Positions 7,316 to 14,225 of a stretch of 38,807 bases of DNA are shown here, piece by piece; the stretch's first letter is position 1, and each line of letters begins with the position of its first letter. Source of the DNA: JBEKCB01 sp052139675 (GTDB taxonomy: Bacteria > Planctomycetota > Brocadiia > CAIUPP01); contig JBKQWE010000128.1 in NCBI GenBank assembly GCA_052139675.1, positions 1 through 38,807 on the forward strand, written 5' to 3'. A program made the position numbers and the translations under genes. The notes beneath the pieces were generated by a model. That model ran no database searches, was not told the DNA's origin, and saw nothing but the letters and a program-made list of their open reading frames with translations.

Positions 7316-8563
7316 TCAAGAACCAGAGCAATTACAATTCCGTTTAGGCCCGCCGGCGTTTTCAAGCGGATCGCCTACTGGGAAAAAACCTTCCATCCAA
7401 AGATGTCCCAACTGCGCGCCGACCTTCGTGAATTCTTCTATTCCAGTCATGTCAGAAGTCCTTTTGGCCTGCGTGAACCCTTTTTCGTCACGGTACAAAA
7501 CCCACAGTTCCTCAGACTTCAATCCATTGACGAAATGCGGAGAATGCGTAGTAACCATCAATTGCGATCGCGCGGCTGCCTTTCTGCACTCCTCGGCCAG
7601 TTCGGGCAGCAGGCGAGGATGAAGCTGGTTCTCTGGCTCCTCGATTCCTATCAGTTGAGGCGGTTCTGGATCATAGAGCAAGGCGAGATAGGCCAGCATC
7701 TTGAGGGTTCCGTCCGATGCAAACTTCGCTAGAACAGGTCGCTCAAATGGAGCGTCTTTGATCTGAAGAAGGAGGCGCCCATCCATCAGTATTTCCGCCT
7801 CGACTTTTTCCAAACGAGGGACCCGCGTAGATAGCGTCTTCAATATCTTGTCAAGCTGATCGGGATGTTGTTCTTTCAGATATTGGATGACATTCGGCAA
7901 GTTATCGCCGGTGGACGAAAGCCTTTCTTGTGGTCCCGCTTCGGGAACACCTCGGGTGTTTTCAGCAGTCAGATACGAAAGGTACCACCCGGTAATAAAG
8001 CGGCGCAAAGCGCTCACGCGCGGATGTTTTGCGAATTGCCCAAGCGTGTTTACGGCCAGCATTTCCGGTGAATCAAGCTCCTCCTGTGCGCGTTCTGCTT
8101 TTTCGTCGGGCTGCTCGCCAGAAATCACGTCCCCTTTCCCTTGGCGAAAATTCAGAAACCTGAAGGGCTTGCCATGGCTTCCCGTTCGTCGCCACTGTAG
8201 CGATTCCTCTTCAACGAAAGGGCCTTTACGGGTTTCGTCTATCGCCAAGTGGTAGGTAATAAGGGGCGCATTTGGATTCTCCCGGTACTTGAGCTCGATG
8301 GTTATCGGACCTTCCACGCCTCGGGTCCGCAGTTCTTTGAAGCGTCCGCGCTTGTCCCATGCTCGCCGCAGGCCCGATGTGAAGCACTCCGAGAGAAAAG
8401 CGAAGACGTCGAAAACCGTCGACTTGCCACTGCCGTTAGGACCGAGGAATACTGTCAGAGGCGTCATCTGCTTAAGTTCGAGGTTGTGTAGCGCCCGGTA
8501 GTTCTTAACATTGAGTTGCTCGATCCGAGGCACGGATTGAAGAGGAGGGTTTGTGCTTATCAT
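7316..8563 (-). CDS. AAA family ATPase (ABC/RecF-like head, OLD/AriA type)
   Basis: 415-residue ATPase with an SMC/RecF-like split head. Walker A GPNGSGKST follows the N-terminal IEQLNVKNYRAL motif at about residues 43-51; the signature-like ASDGTLKMLAYLALL lies near 285-300; Walker B with catalytic acid is LIGIEEPENQLHP; the switch-histidine motif is TTHSPHFV. No fused nuclease domain is present; the TOPRIM-like function would come from the DUF4276 protein encoded 18 nt downstream. Start placed at ATG 8563 because GGGGAG stands 7 nt upstream; a TTG five codons earlier is less likely. The gene starts 37 nt after the 3-dehydroquinate synthase II gene. Family knowledge: such ATPase plus TOPRIM pairs include the PARIS defence system (AriA-AriB). 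Confidence 0.88.
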   Translation of the reverse strand: MISTNPPLQSVPRIEQLNVKNYRALHNLELKQMTPLTVFLGPNGSGKSTVFDVFAFLSECFTSGLRRAWDKRGRFKELRTRGVEGPITIELKYRENPNAPLITYHLAIDETRKGPFVEEESLQWRRTGSHGKPFRFLNFRQGKGDVISGEQPDEKAERAQEELDSPEMLAVNTLGQFAKHPRVSALRRFITGWYLSYLTAENTRGVPEAGPQERLSSTGDNLPNVIQYLKEQHPDQLDKILKTLSTRVPRLEKVEAEILMDGRLLLQIKDAPFERPVLAKFASDGTLKMLAYLALLYDPEPPQLIGIEEPENQLHPRLLPELAEECRKAAARSQLMVTTHSPHFVNGLKSEELWVLYRDEKGFTQAKRTSDMTGIEEFTKVGAQLGHLWMEGFFPVGDPLENAGGPKRNCNCSGS

Positions 8564-8600
8564 TGAGATGCTCCCCAAAAACTTGGCATTGGCACCACGC

Positions 8601-9593
8601 TCATCGCTCCCTCAGCGTCTCGGTGACCTTCATGCCGAAGTGGCGCGCACCGCCCATGAGGTGGGCGAGGACCGGGTCGCCGGGCTTGAGGGCGGCGACG
8701 CTGACCGGCTTGCCGCCGGGCGCGGTCAGGCGGATGGTCTCGGCGTTCTGGAGGACGAGCGCGATTTCCTTTCCGGCGAGTTCGGCCCGGACGAGCATCA
8801 GCGGGCGGCGCTCGACCTTGGCGCGGCCGATGTAGGCCACCTGCGTGCGACCGGCGTGGTCCACGATCAGGACCTCGTCGCCGGCCTTCAGCTCGCTCAG
8901 GTAGCGCGTCCGGCCGCCGGGGCACAGCGCGTAGGCGTGCACGGCGCCGGCGTTGACGCGGAACGGCCGCGCGGCGACGTACGGGTTCTCGATGCTCTCG
9001 CTGTGGACGAGCAGGAAGCCCTCGGTCGTGTTGCCGACGAGCATTCCCTGGCCGGGCTCCATCTGCGTGCAGGTGTCCACGCAGACGCGGTCGCCCATGC
9101 CGAGCGTGCGGACTTCGACGACGGCGGCGGTCTCGAGCGCGAGCGATTCGCCGATCTCGCGGACGAGCCGGATGGCGCGGCGGACCTCGTCCGGGTCGCG
9201 CGCGGCGAGGACGACGCCGTCCACGCCTTTTTCGAGGATGCCGGCGGCGGTGCGCGCGGCCTCGGCGCCGGCGACCTCGACGAGGATGTTGCCGCGCTGC
9301 GCGATGAGGTTCTCAAGCGGGATGATCGTCCAATCGGCCATGCGCAGCAGCAGCGTGCGGTTGCCCGGCGCGGCGGCCGCGGCGCGCTCGTCGGCCTTCG
9401 AGCGGATCTCCATCTCCGTCAGGTCTCGGCCGGGCTGCACGTCGCCGTCCGGCGCGACGACGGTCATGCGGCCGAGCTCGCGCATGCGCGGCGCGTCGCC
9501 GGCGGCCAGCACCACCGCGTCCGCGCCGCCCTCCAGCGCCGCGAGCGCGAGTGGCTTGTCCCACGGGATGATCCGCACCCAGACCTTTTTCAT
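8601..9593 (-). CDS. aroB': 3-dehydroquinate synthase II (archaeal type)
   Basis: 330-residue NAD-dependent enzyme of the archaeal DHQ synthase II family, which oxidatively deaminates and cyclises 2-amino-3,7-dideoxy-threo-hept-6-ulosonate to 3-dehydroquinate, replacing bacterial AroF/G/H and AroB. Recognisable blocks: MKKVWVRIIPWDK at the N-terminus, GMGDRVCVDTC, PGQGMLVGNTTEGFLLVHSE, NPYVAARPFRVNAGAVHAY, and the C-terminal GKEIALVLQNAETIRL and GARHFGMKV. The start codon overlaps the stop of the upstream gene (ATGA), so the two steps of the pathway are coupled. A close alternative is a GriH-like enzyme of 3-amino-4-hydroxybenzoate synthesis, which shares the fold; no other gene of such a pathway is seen here. 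Confidence 0.92.
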   Translation of the reverse strand: MKKVWVRIIPWDKPLALAALEGGADAVVLAAGDAPRMRELGRMTVVAPDGDVQPGRDLTEMEIRSKADERAAAAAPGNRTLLLRMADWTIIPLENLIAQRGNILVEVAGAEAARTAAGILEKGVDGVVLAARDPDEVRRAIRLVREIGESLALETAAVVEVRTLGMGDRVCVDTCTQMEPGQGMLVGNTTEGFLLVHSESIENPYVAARPFRVNAGAVHAYALCPGGRTRYLSELKAGDEVLIVDHAGRTQVAYIGRAKVERRPLMLVRAELAGKEIALVLQNAETIRLTAPGGKPVSVAALKPGDPVLAHLMGGARHFGMKVTETLRER

Positions 9594-10393
9594 GACTGCC
9601 TTTTTTTGAGGATTCTCAGCCCGTCGGCGACGCCCTTGTTCCGGTGCACCAGCGCGCTGATGGCCTCGATCATCCGCATCGGGTTCCGGTGCTGGAAGAC
9701 GTTGCGGCCGATGCTGACCCCGGCGCAGCCGGCCTTGAGCGCGCCGGCGACGACCGTGAGCAGTTCCTCGTCGGATTCCATCTTCTCGCCGCCGGCGATC
9801 AGGACCGGCACCGGGCAACCGGCGACGACCTCGCGGAAGCTCTCGACCGCGCCGGTGTAGACGACCTTGACGACGTCCGCTCCGAGCTCCGCGCCGACGC
9901 GCGCGGCGTGCTTGACGTATTTGACGTCGAACGGGTTCTGGATTTTCTCGCCGCGCGTGTACATCATCGCCAGAAGCGGAATGCCCCAGTCGCTGCACTT
10001 GCGGGCGGTGCGGCCGAGGTTGCGGAGCATCTCCATCTCCGTCGAGGCGCCGAGGTTCACGTGCACGGAGACGCCGTCCGCGCCGATGCGGATCGCCTCC
10101 TCGACCTCGGTGACGGCGACTTTCGAGTCCGGGTCCGGGCTGAGCGAGGTGCTCGCGGAGAGATGGACGATCAGCCCGATGTCCCTTCCCGAGCCGCGAT
10201 GCCCGGAGACGACGATGCCCTTGTGCTCGATGATCGCGTTGGCGCCGCCGGCGACGATGCGCTCAACGGTGGTGCGCATGTCCTCCAGCCCGCGGATCGG
10301 CCCGAGGGTGATGCCGTGGTCCATCGGCACGATGACCGTGCGGCGGGAATTGCGGTCAATGATGCGTTCGAGCCGGATCGTTTTGCCGATCAT
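9590..10393 (-). CDS. aroA': 2-amino-3,7-dideoxy-D-threo-hept-6-ulosonate (ADH) synthase
   Basis: 267-residue class I aldolase fold enzyme that makes ADH from L-aspartate semialdehyde and 6-deoxy-5-ketofructose 1-phosphate, the first step of the archaeal route to 3-dehydroquinate. It follows the Methanocaldococcus family closely: RLERI at 7-11, VPMDHG with Asp25, HKGIV (57-61), MMYTRG with Tyr145 as likely acid/base, and VVKVVYTG with Lys176 as the Schiff-base residue; the phosphate site AGGxK and GRNVFQH are also present. GGAGG lies 6 nt before the ATG, and a good promoter lies at 10439-10467. Forms an operon with aroB' through a 4-nt overlap. GriI (3,4-AHBA pathway) is the main alternative, judged less likely. 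Confidence 0.93.
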   Translation of the reverse strand: MIGKTIRLERIIDRNSRRTVIVPMDHGITLGPIRGLEDMRTTVERIVAGGANAIIEHKGIVVSGHRGSGRDIGLIVHLSASTSLSPDPDSKVAVTEVEEAIRIGADGVSVHVNLGASTEMEMLRNLGRTARKCSDWGIPLLAMMYTRGEKIQNPFDVKYVKHAARVGAELGADVVKVVYTGAVESFREVVAGCPVPVLIAGGEKMESDEELLTVVAGALKAGCAGVSIGRNVFQHRNPMRMIEAISALVHRNKGVADGLRILKKRQS

Positions 10394-10438
10394 TTGTGGC
10401 CTCCAAAGTCGGGTTGCGGCCGCGCGCCTTATTGCGGG

Positions 10439-10467
10439 ATTATGGTCTCCCGCGCCGAACCTGTCAA
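10439..10467 (-). promoter_or_regulatory. Sigma-70 promoter for aroA'-aroB'
   Basis: On the minus strand, TTGACA (10462-10467), 17-nt spacer, CATAAT (10439-10444). Expected start near 10433, leader about 40 nt. Confidence 0.75.
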
Positions 10468-10486
10468 GGCGCGCCGCGGGCGCAGC

Positions 10487-10516
10487 TTGACGGAGGAGAA
10501 CGGCGGGCGATATAAT
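10487..10516 (+). promoter_or_regulatory. Sigma-70 promoter for tRNA-Gly
   Basis: TTGACG (10487-10492), 18-nt spacer, perfect TATAAT (10511-10516). It is divergent from the aroA' promoter only 20 nt away and fires toward the tRNA that starts at 10553. Confidence 0.8.
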
Positions 10517-10552
10517 CGCGATGGATTCATTGCGGCGTAATGTCCTTCTGAA

Positions 10553-10627
10553 GCGGCGGTAATTCAGTGGTAGAATGGCAGCTTCCCAAGCTGCACGTCG
10601 AGGGTTCGAGTCCCTTCCGCCGCTCCA
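10553..10627 (+). tRNA. tRNA-Gly (anticodon CCC), CCA encoded
   Basis: Full cloverleaf: acceptor GCGGCGG pairs with CCGCCGC (10617-10623), D-arm with GTGGTAGAA, anticodon stem GCAGC/GCTGC around loop TTCCCAA (anticodon CCC, reads GGG), T-arm GAGGGTTCGAGTCCCTT. Discriminator T at 10624, as expected for bacterial tRNA-Gly, followed by a genomic CCA. No terminator follows, so transcription may run into the lipoprotein gene starting 35 nt downstream. Confidence 0.96.
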
Positions 10628-10661
10628 TTATTTTATGACGATGGGCGGACCAGTTGTGAGC

Positions 10662-11219
10662 ATGAGCCTGTGGCGCGGGCGCGCCGGAGTCGCCGGCTTG
10701 TTTCTGGCCGCGACTTTCGCCGGATGCATAAGGCCCGCACAGGTGCGGCCCACCTCTTACGCCATCACGGCGCCGGAGGCCGCCGAAACCGGCGAGGTCG
10801 CGACGCCAAAGCCGCCGGCGGCAGTGCACAATCCGGGACACGGCGGGCCGATCCCGGCCGAGCCGCGGTTCGTCTGGCCGCTGCGCGGAGCGATCGCCGC
10901 GCGGTTCATGGAGAGCGGTTCCGGCGTGGACATCCGCGCCACGGCCGGCGAGACGGTGGTCGCGGCGAAGAGCGGGCGCGTGAACGTTTTCGAGAGGACG
11001 CCCGAGTACGGCAAGGTGATCGTGCTCGAGCAGGAGGACGGCGGCGCGACGTATTACGGCCGCCTCGGCGAGATCCTCGTCGCGCACGGGACCTGGGTGA
11101 AGCAGGGCGAGGCGATCGCCACCGTCGGCCCTGCCGGCGGCGCGAGCGGGGCGGAGCTTCAATTCCGCGTGATGGAGAACGACCAGTTCGTGGACCCGCT
11201 GCGCGTGCTGCCGAGATAG
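10662..11219 (+). CDS. Degenerate LytM/M23-domain lipoprotein
   Basis: 185 residues. The N-terminus MSLWRGRAGVAG-LFLAATFAGC ends in a lipobox (FAGC, Cys22), predicting an outer- or inner-membrane lipoprotein. After a proline-rich linker comes an M23 peptidase fold: RFVWPLRGAIAARF, GVDIRATAGETVVAAKSGRV, YGKVIVLEQEDG, YYGRLGEILVAHGTWVKQGEAIATVG, AELQFRV. The metal ligands are missing: the H of H-x-G-x-D is absent (SGSGVDI), the Y-x-H-L site is YYGRL, and H-x-H is ELQF. It should not hydrolyse peptidoglycan, but like NlpD/EnvC-type LytM proteins it could bind and activate an amidase. Start at ATG 10662 fits the signal peptide; ATG 10635 is an alternative. It probably depends partly on the tRNA promoter upstream. 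Confidence 0.85.
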   Translation: MSLWRGRAGVAGLFLAATFAGCIRPAQVRPTSYAITAPEAAETGEVATPKPPAAVHNPGHGGPIPAEPRFVWPLRGAIAARFMESGSGVDIRATAGETVVAAKSGRVNVFERTPEYGKVIVLEQEDGGATYYGRLGEILVAHGTWVKQGEAIATVGPAGGASGAELQFRVMENDQFVDPLRVLPR

Positions 11220-11241
11220 GCTTTTATTGGGAATGCCGCCG

Positions 11242-11472
11242 ATGCCGATCTATGAATTCCAATGCAGCGCCTGCGGGAAAGAGTTCGAGGAACTGTTCCG
11301 TTCGAGCGGCGCTGTGAAGCCGCCGGCGTGCCCGAAGTGCCGCAGCCGCAAGACGCAGCGGCAGTTCTCCGTGTTCGGCATGAGCAGCGGTTCGGCCGGC
11401 AGGGCCGAGGCGTCATCCGGCGCCTCGTGCGGCGGATGCCGGCGGTCCAATTGCGCGGGATGCGGACATTAA
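11242..11472 (+). CDS. FmdB family zinc-ribbon regulatory protein
   Basis: 76 residues starting MPIYEFQC, the standard FmdB/CxxC_CxxC_SSSS opening. A zinc ribbon is formed by CSAC (about 8-11) and CPKC (about 31-34), and a glycine/cysteine-rich tail ends CGGCRRSNCAGCGH. Start set at ATG 11242 rather than the upstream TTG/ATG because the family begins at MPIYE; GGGA lies 9 nt upstream. It lies 22 nt after the LytM lipoprotein gene in the same direction. Function in the family is poorly defined (regulation or ribosome-linked). Confidence 0.88.
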   Translation: MPIYEFQCSACGKEFEELFRSSGAVKPPACPKCRSRKTQRQFSVFGMSSGSAGRAEASSGASCGGCRRSNCAGCGH

Positions 11473-11475
11473 CGA

Positions 11476-11515
11476 GATTGCCGATTGCCGATTGGCGATT
11501 GCCGAATGCTGATTA
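11476..11515. repeat. GATTGCCGATTGCCGA element, family R3, copy 1
   Basis: Tandem GATTGCCGATTGCCGATTGG-type sequence ending GCCGAATGCTGATTA between fmdB and the terminator. Related copies occur at 31188-31274, 32571-32610 and 32680-32703. Confidence 0.6.
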
Positions 11516-11524
11516 GTAACGAAT

Positions 11525-11556
11525 AAGGACCTGGCCGCTGAGGCGGCCAGGTCCTT
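11525..11556. terminator. Bidirectional intrinsic terminator hairpin
   Basis: Perfect 14-bp stem AAGGACCTGGCCGC / GCGGCCAGGTCCTT with a TGAG loop, placed between the convergent fmdB (+) and sod (-) genes. On the plus side it is followed by GCTTTGTC, a weak T-rich tract. Confidence 0.85.
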
Positions 11557-11572
11557 GCTTTGTCTCGTTCTC

Positions 11573-12331
11573 TCACTTCGCTTTGGCAAAATTGGCCGCG
11601 GCGAAATCCCAGTTCACCAGGTGCTCCATGAACGCCTCGATGTACTTCGGCCGCGCGTTCCGGTAGTCAATGTAGTAGGCGTGCTCCCACACGTCAATCG
11701 TCAGCAGCGCGACCTGGTCGTGCTTCATCGGCAGGTCGGCGTCCTTGGTCTGCACGATCTTCAGCTTGCCGCCGTCGAGCGCCAGCCAGGCCCAGCCCGA
11801 GCCGAAGAGCGTCGCCGCCGCGGCGGTCAACTGCTCTTTGAACTTCGCGAACGACTCGAAGTCGCGCTCGATCGCCTCGCTCAATTTGCCGGTCGGCTCG
11901 CCGCCGCCGTTGGGCTTGATGCTGTTCCAGTAAAACGTGTGGTTCCAGTCCTGCGCCGCGTTGTTGAAAAGACCGCCGGGCGCGGCGGACATGATGATCT
12001 TCTCCAGCGACTGCTTCGCCTCCGGCTTGCCTTCGACCAGCTTGTTGAGGTTGTTCACGTACGCCTGGTGATGCTTGCCGTAATGATATTCCAGCGTCTC
12101 GGCGCTCAGGTACGGAGCGAGGGCGGCCTTGTCATACGGCAGCGGCGGCAGTGCGAACGGCATGGCAATCTCCTTTTCTTCACGGGCCAGTGCGACGGAA
12201 CCATTATCCTTTTCTGCGGCAAGCGACCGGGCGTCCGCTGAGCGGCTTCCCGGCACGCCGAAAAGCACCGCGCCGGCGCCCGCCGCCAGGGAATACGCCA
12301 GGAAATTCCGGCGGCTCATCTCCTTCCCCAC
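11573..12331 (-). CDS. sodB: Fe-type superoxide dismutase with Tat signal
   Basis: Converts superoxide to oxygen and peroxide. Fe/Mn-SOD domain from about residue 57: ETLEYHYGKHHQAYV (first His ligand), FNNAAQDWNHTFYW (second His; the Gln of NNAAQ marks the iron type), FGSGWAWL, and DVWEHAYYIDY (Asp and His ligands). The N-terminus MGKEMSRRNFLAYSLAAG is a twin-arginine signal, so the 252-residue form would be exported folded to the periplasm. It starts at GTG 12331 with AGGGG 5 nt upstream. A second start, ATG 12163 (Met57, MPFALPPLPYDK, the usual N-terminus of cytosolic SODs), has a stronger AAAAGGAG 6 nt upstream, so a cytosolic form may also be made. The gene ends at a strong terminator. 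Confidence 0.95.
   Translation of the reverse strand: MGKEMSRRNFLAYSLAAGAGAVLFGVPGSRSADARSLAAEKDNGSVALAREEKEIAMPFALPPLPYDKAALAPYLSAETLEYHYGKHHQAYVNNLNKLVEGKPEAKQSLEKIIMSAAPGGLFNNAAQDWNHTFYWNSIKPNGGGEPTGKLSEAIERDFESFAKFKEQLTAAAATLFGSGWAWLALDGGKLKIVQTKDADLPMKHDQVALLTIDVWEHAYYIDYRNARPKYIEAFMEHLVNWDFAAANFAKAK
12163..12175 (-). promoter_or_regulatory. Internal ribosome-binding site within sodB
   Basis: On the minus strand AAGGAG (12170-12175), 6 nt, then ATG (12161-12163). It lies in frame inside the Tat-SOD gene, exactly where a normal cytosolic SOD would begin. The residues EKEIAM of the long form are simply the translated Shine-Dalgarno region. Confidence 0.75.
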
Positions 12332-12533
12332 TTTGACCCCTTTCGTGAAACGCCGCGAGCTTCCGTTCCCTTTCGAAATTACGAGCCGGGACCGGGACCG
12401 GATTTAACTCTGCATCCGCGCGGCGGCCGCGCCTGGTCGCGAGCGCGGGAGGCGCGCCGACATGAGGGCTCTGCGGCAATCCGGGATTCCCCATTCGACT
12501 GTCCTCCCCACGGACAGTCAGCCTCCACACTTG

Positions 12534-12561
12534 AGACTAAACGGTCGAATTGCCGCTGTCA
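12534..12561 (-). promoter_or_regulatory. Possible promoter for sodB
   Basis: On the minus strand, TTGACA (12556-12561), 16-nt spacer, TAGTCT (12534-12539). The -10 match is poor and the leader would be ~195 nt, so this is tentative. The 286-base gap 12332-12617 holds nothing else that I recognise. Confidence 0.35.
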
Positions 12562-12617
12562 AGTGCTTTTTCGGCGGTCCGCGCTGCGCGGCGCGGCGTT
12601 GAGCGTCGCGGCCGCCT

Positions 12618-14225
12618 TCACCAATCATCCGTCCTGAACGGCGAGGCGGGCAGGCCATCCTTATTGTAGAGGTTCGCGCCTTCGGGGTTCATGGCGAAGG
12701 CATAGCGGACGGCGACCGGCTCGGGGACTTTGTCGCTGCTGACGAGGACGGTCTGCCCGTCAATGACGGCGTCCGCCCAGTACCAGACTTTGTCCTTGCC
12801 GGCGATCGCGAACCATCTGAGCTTGCCGTCTTTGGCCTCGCTCACCGGCCCCAAGCCGTTCTTTTCGCCGGCGATCAGCCCGCCCTCGGCGTGGTCGAAA
12901 GCGATCCGAATTTTGTCTCCTTCGATCGCCAGGCTCTTGTAGAGCGGGCCGCTGAAGACGATCTTCTTTCCATAAGTCCCGCCGAGCGCACAGAGCGCCA
13001 GGCGCATGCCCACGTCCTGTTTGTCCTTCGGGTGGATATTGTCGGCCTCGCCGAGATCAATCGCCACCGCCATGCCGGTGTTGGGGAAGGTGAGGAACCG
13101 GAGCTGGGCCTCGCGCAGGCGCGCCCAGCCGTCGCCGCCGGCGGGCTTGGCCGGGTCGGACCGCTGCCAGCCGGGGAGCTGGACGTAGTAGAACGGGAAA
13201 TCGCCTTCGCCCCAGAGCTGCCGCCAGCCGCCGACGAGGGCTTTCATCTTGTGGAAATAGACCATGCCCTCGCCGCCGTTCGCCTCGCCCTGGTACCAGA
13301 TCGCGCCGCGGATCGCGTAGGGGATCACCGGCGCGATCATGGCGTTGAAGAGATACGTCGGCTGGCCGTTGTTCGGCTCGGGCTCCGGCGGTTTCGGAGC
13401 GGGCGGCGGGACGCGCTTCGCCGCGACCGCCGACTCCGCCGCGGGAATCCATTCCTTGACCTTCTCGAGATATTGCAGATACGCCGCCTGGCCGGCTTCG
13501 GTCGCCGGGTTCCAGGAATCCACCCGCCGGCTGAGATCGCGCATCTGAGAATCGGATGTCGGCAGCCGGAAGCCCTCCACCGGCGTCCACGGTTCGATGG
13601 ACGTGCCGCCCCAGCAGTCGCTGACCAGGCCGACGGGCACGTCGAGATCCTTCGCGATCTCGCGCGCGAAGAAATAGCCCGCCGCGGTGAATTCCCCGAC
13701 GGTCGCCGGAGCGCAGACGGCCCATTTGCCCGGCGAATCGCTCAGGTCATCCCTCGGCGCTGCGGCGATGCTGCGGGGGATCTTGACCTGGCGGATGGCG
13801 GAGTTGGTCGCGGCGGCCTTCTCGGCCCCGAAGTCCATAGAGCTGCCGACATTCATCTCCATGTTCGACTGGCCGCCGCAGAGCCACACTTCGCCGACGA
13901 GCACGTCCCTGAGCGTCAGCGTGTTCTCGCCCGCGACGGTCATCTCGCGCGGCGACGCGCTGGCGGGCATCGCGTCGAGGCGGACCATCCACTTGCCGCC
14001 CTCGTCGGCCGTCGCCGACTTCTCCTGGCCGCCGAAGCGGACCGTCACCTTCTCACCCGCCTTCGCAAAACCCCAGACCGGCACGGGCATCTCGCGCTGC
14101 AGGACCATCCCGTCGCTGAAGATTCTCGACAGCCGCACCGCGGCAAACGTCTCGCCCGCCCAGAGCAGCATTCCCACCGCCAGCACGAGAGCGCAAAATG
14201 GCTTGAACCGCGCCCATCGAATCAT
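12618..14225 (-). CDS. Sialate O-acetylesterase
   Basis: 535-residue exported SGNH-type esterase that removes O-acetyl groups from sialic acids or acetylated plant glycans. Signal peptide at 1-29 (CALVLAVGMLLWAGETFAA), then the SASA N-terminal segment FSDGMVLQREMPVPVWGFAKAGEKV, the nucleophile motif LCGGQSNMEM (Ser120), CWGGTSIEPW, AIWYQGEAN (oxyanion block), and the C-terminal NIHPKDKQDVGMRLA with the catalytic Asp/His region. The length matches the ~500-650-residue bacterial family. Its ATG overlaps the TAA of the DUF1828 gene by one base (TAATG), with CGGAGG about 10 nt upstream, so it is read from the same transcript although functionally unrelated. No sialidase or transporter lies nearby. 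Confidence 0.93.
   Translation of the reverse strand: MIRWARFKPFCALVLAVGMLLWAGETFAAVRLSRIFSDGMVLQREMPVPVWGFAKAGEKVTVRFGGQEKSATADEGGKWMVRLDAMPASASPREMTVAGENTLTLRDVLVGEVWLCGGQSNMEMNVGSSMDFGAEKAAATNSAIRQVKIPRSIAAAPRDDLSDSPGKWAVCAPATVGEFTAAGYFFAREIAKDLDVPVGLVSDCWGGTSIEPWTPVEGFRLPTSDSQMRDLSRRVDSWNPATEAGQAAYLQYLEKVKEWIPAAESAVAAKRVPPPAPKPPEPEPNNGQPTYLFNAMIAPVIPYAIRGAIWYQGEANGGEGMVYFHKMKALVGGWRQLWGEGDFPFYYVQLPGWQRSDPAKPAGGDGWARLREAQLRFLTFPNTGMAVAIDLGEADNIHPKDKQDVGMRLALCALGGTYGKKIVFSGPLYKSLAIEGDKIRIAFDHAEGGLIAGEKNGLGPVSEAKDGKLRWFAIAGKDKVWYWADAVIDGQTVLVSSDKVPEPVAVRYAFAMNPEGANLYNKDGLPASPFRTDDW

Noticed and set aside
8563..8578. TTG start five codons upstream for the AAA ATPase
   Set aside because: It would place the start on top of the GGGGAG that fits ATG 8563.
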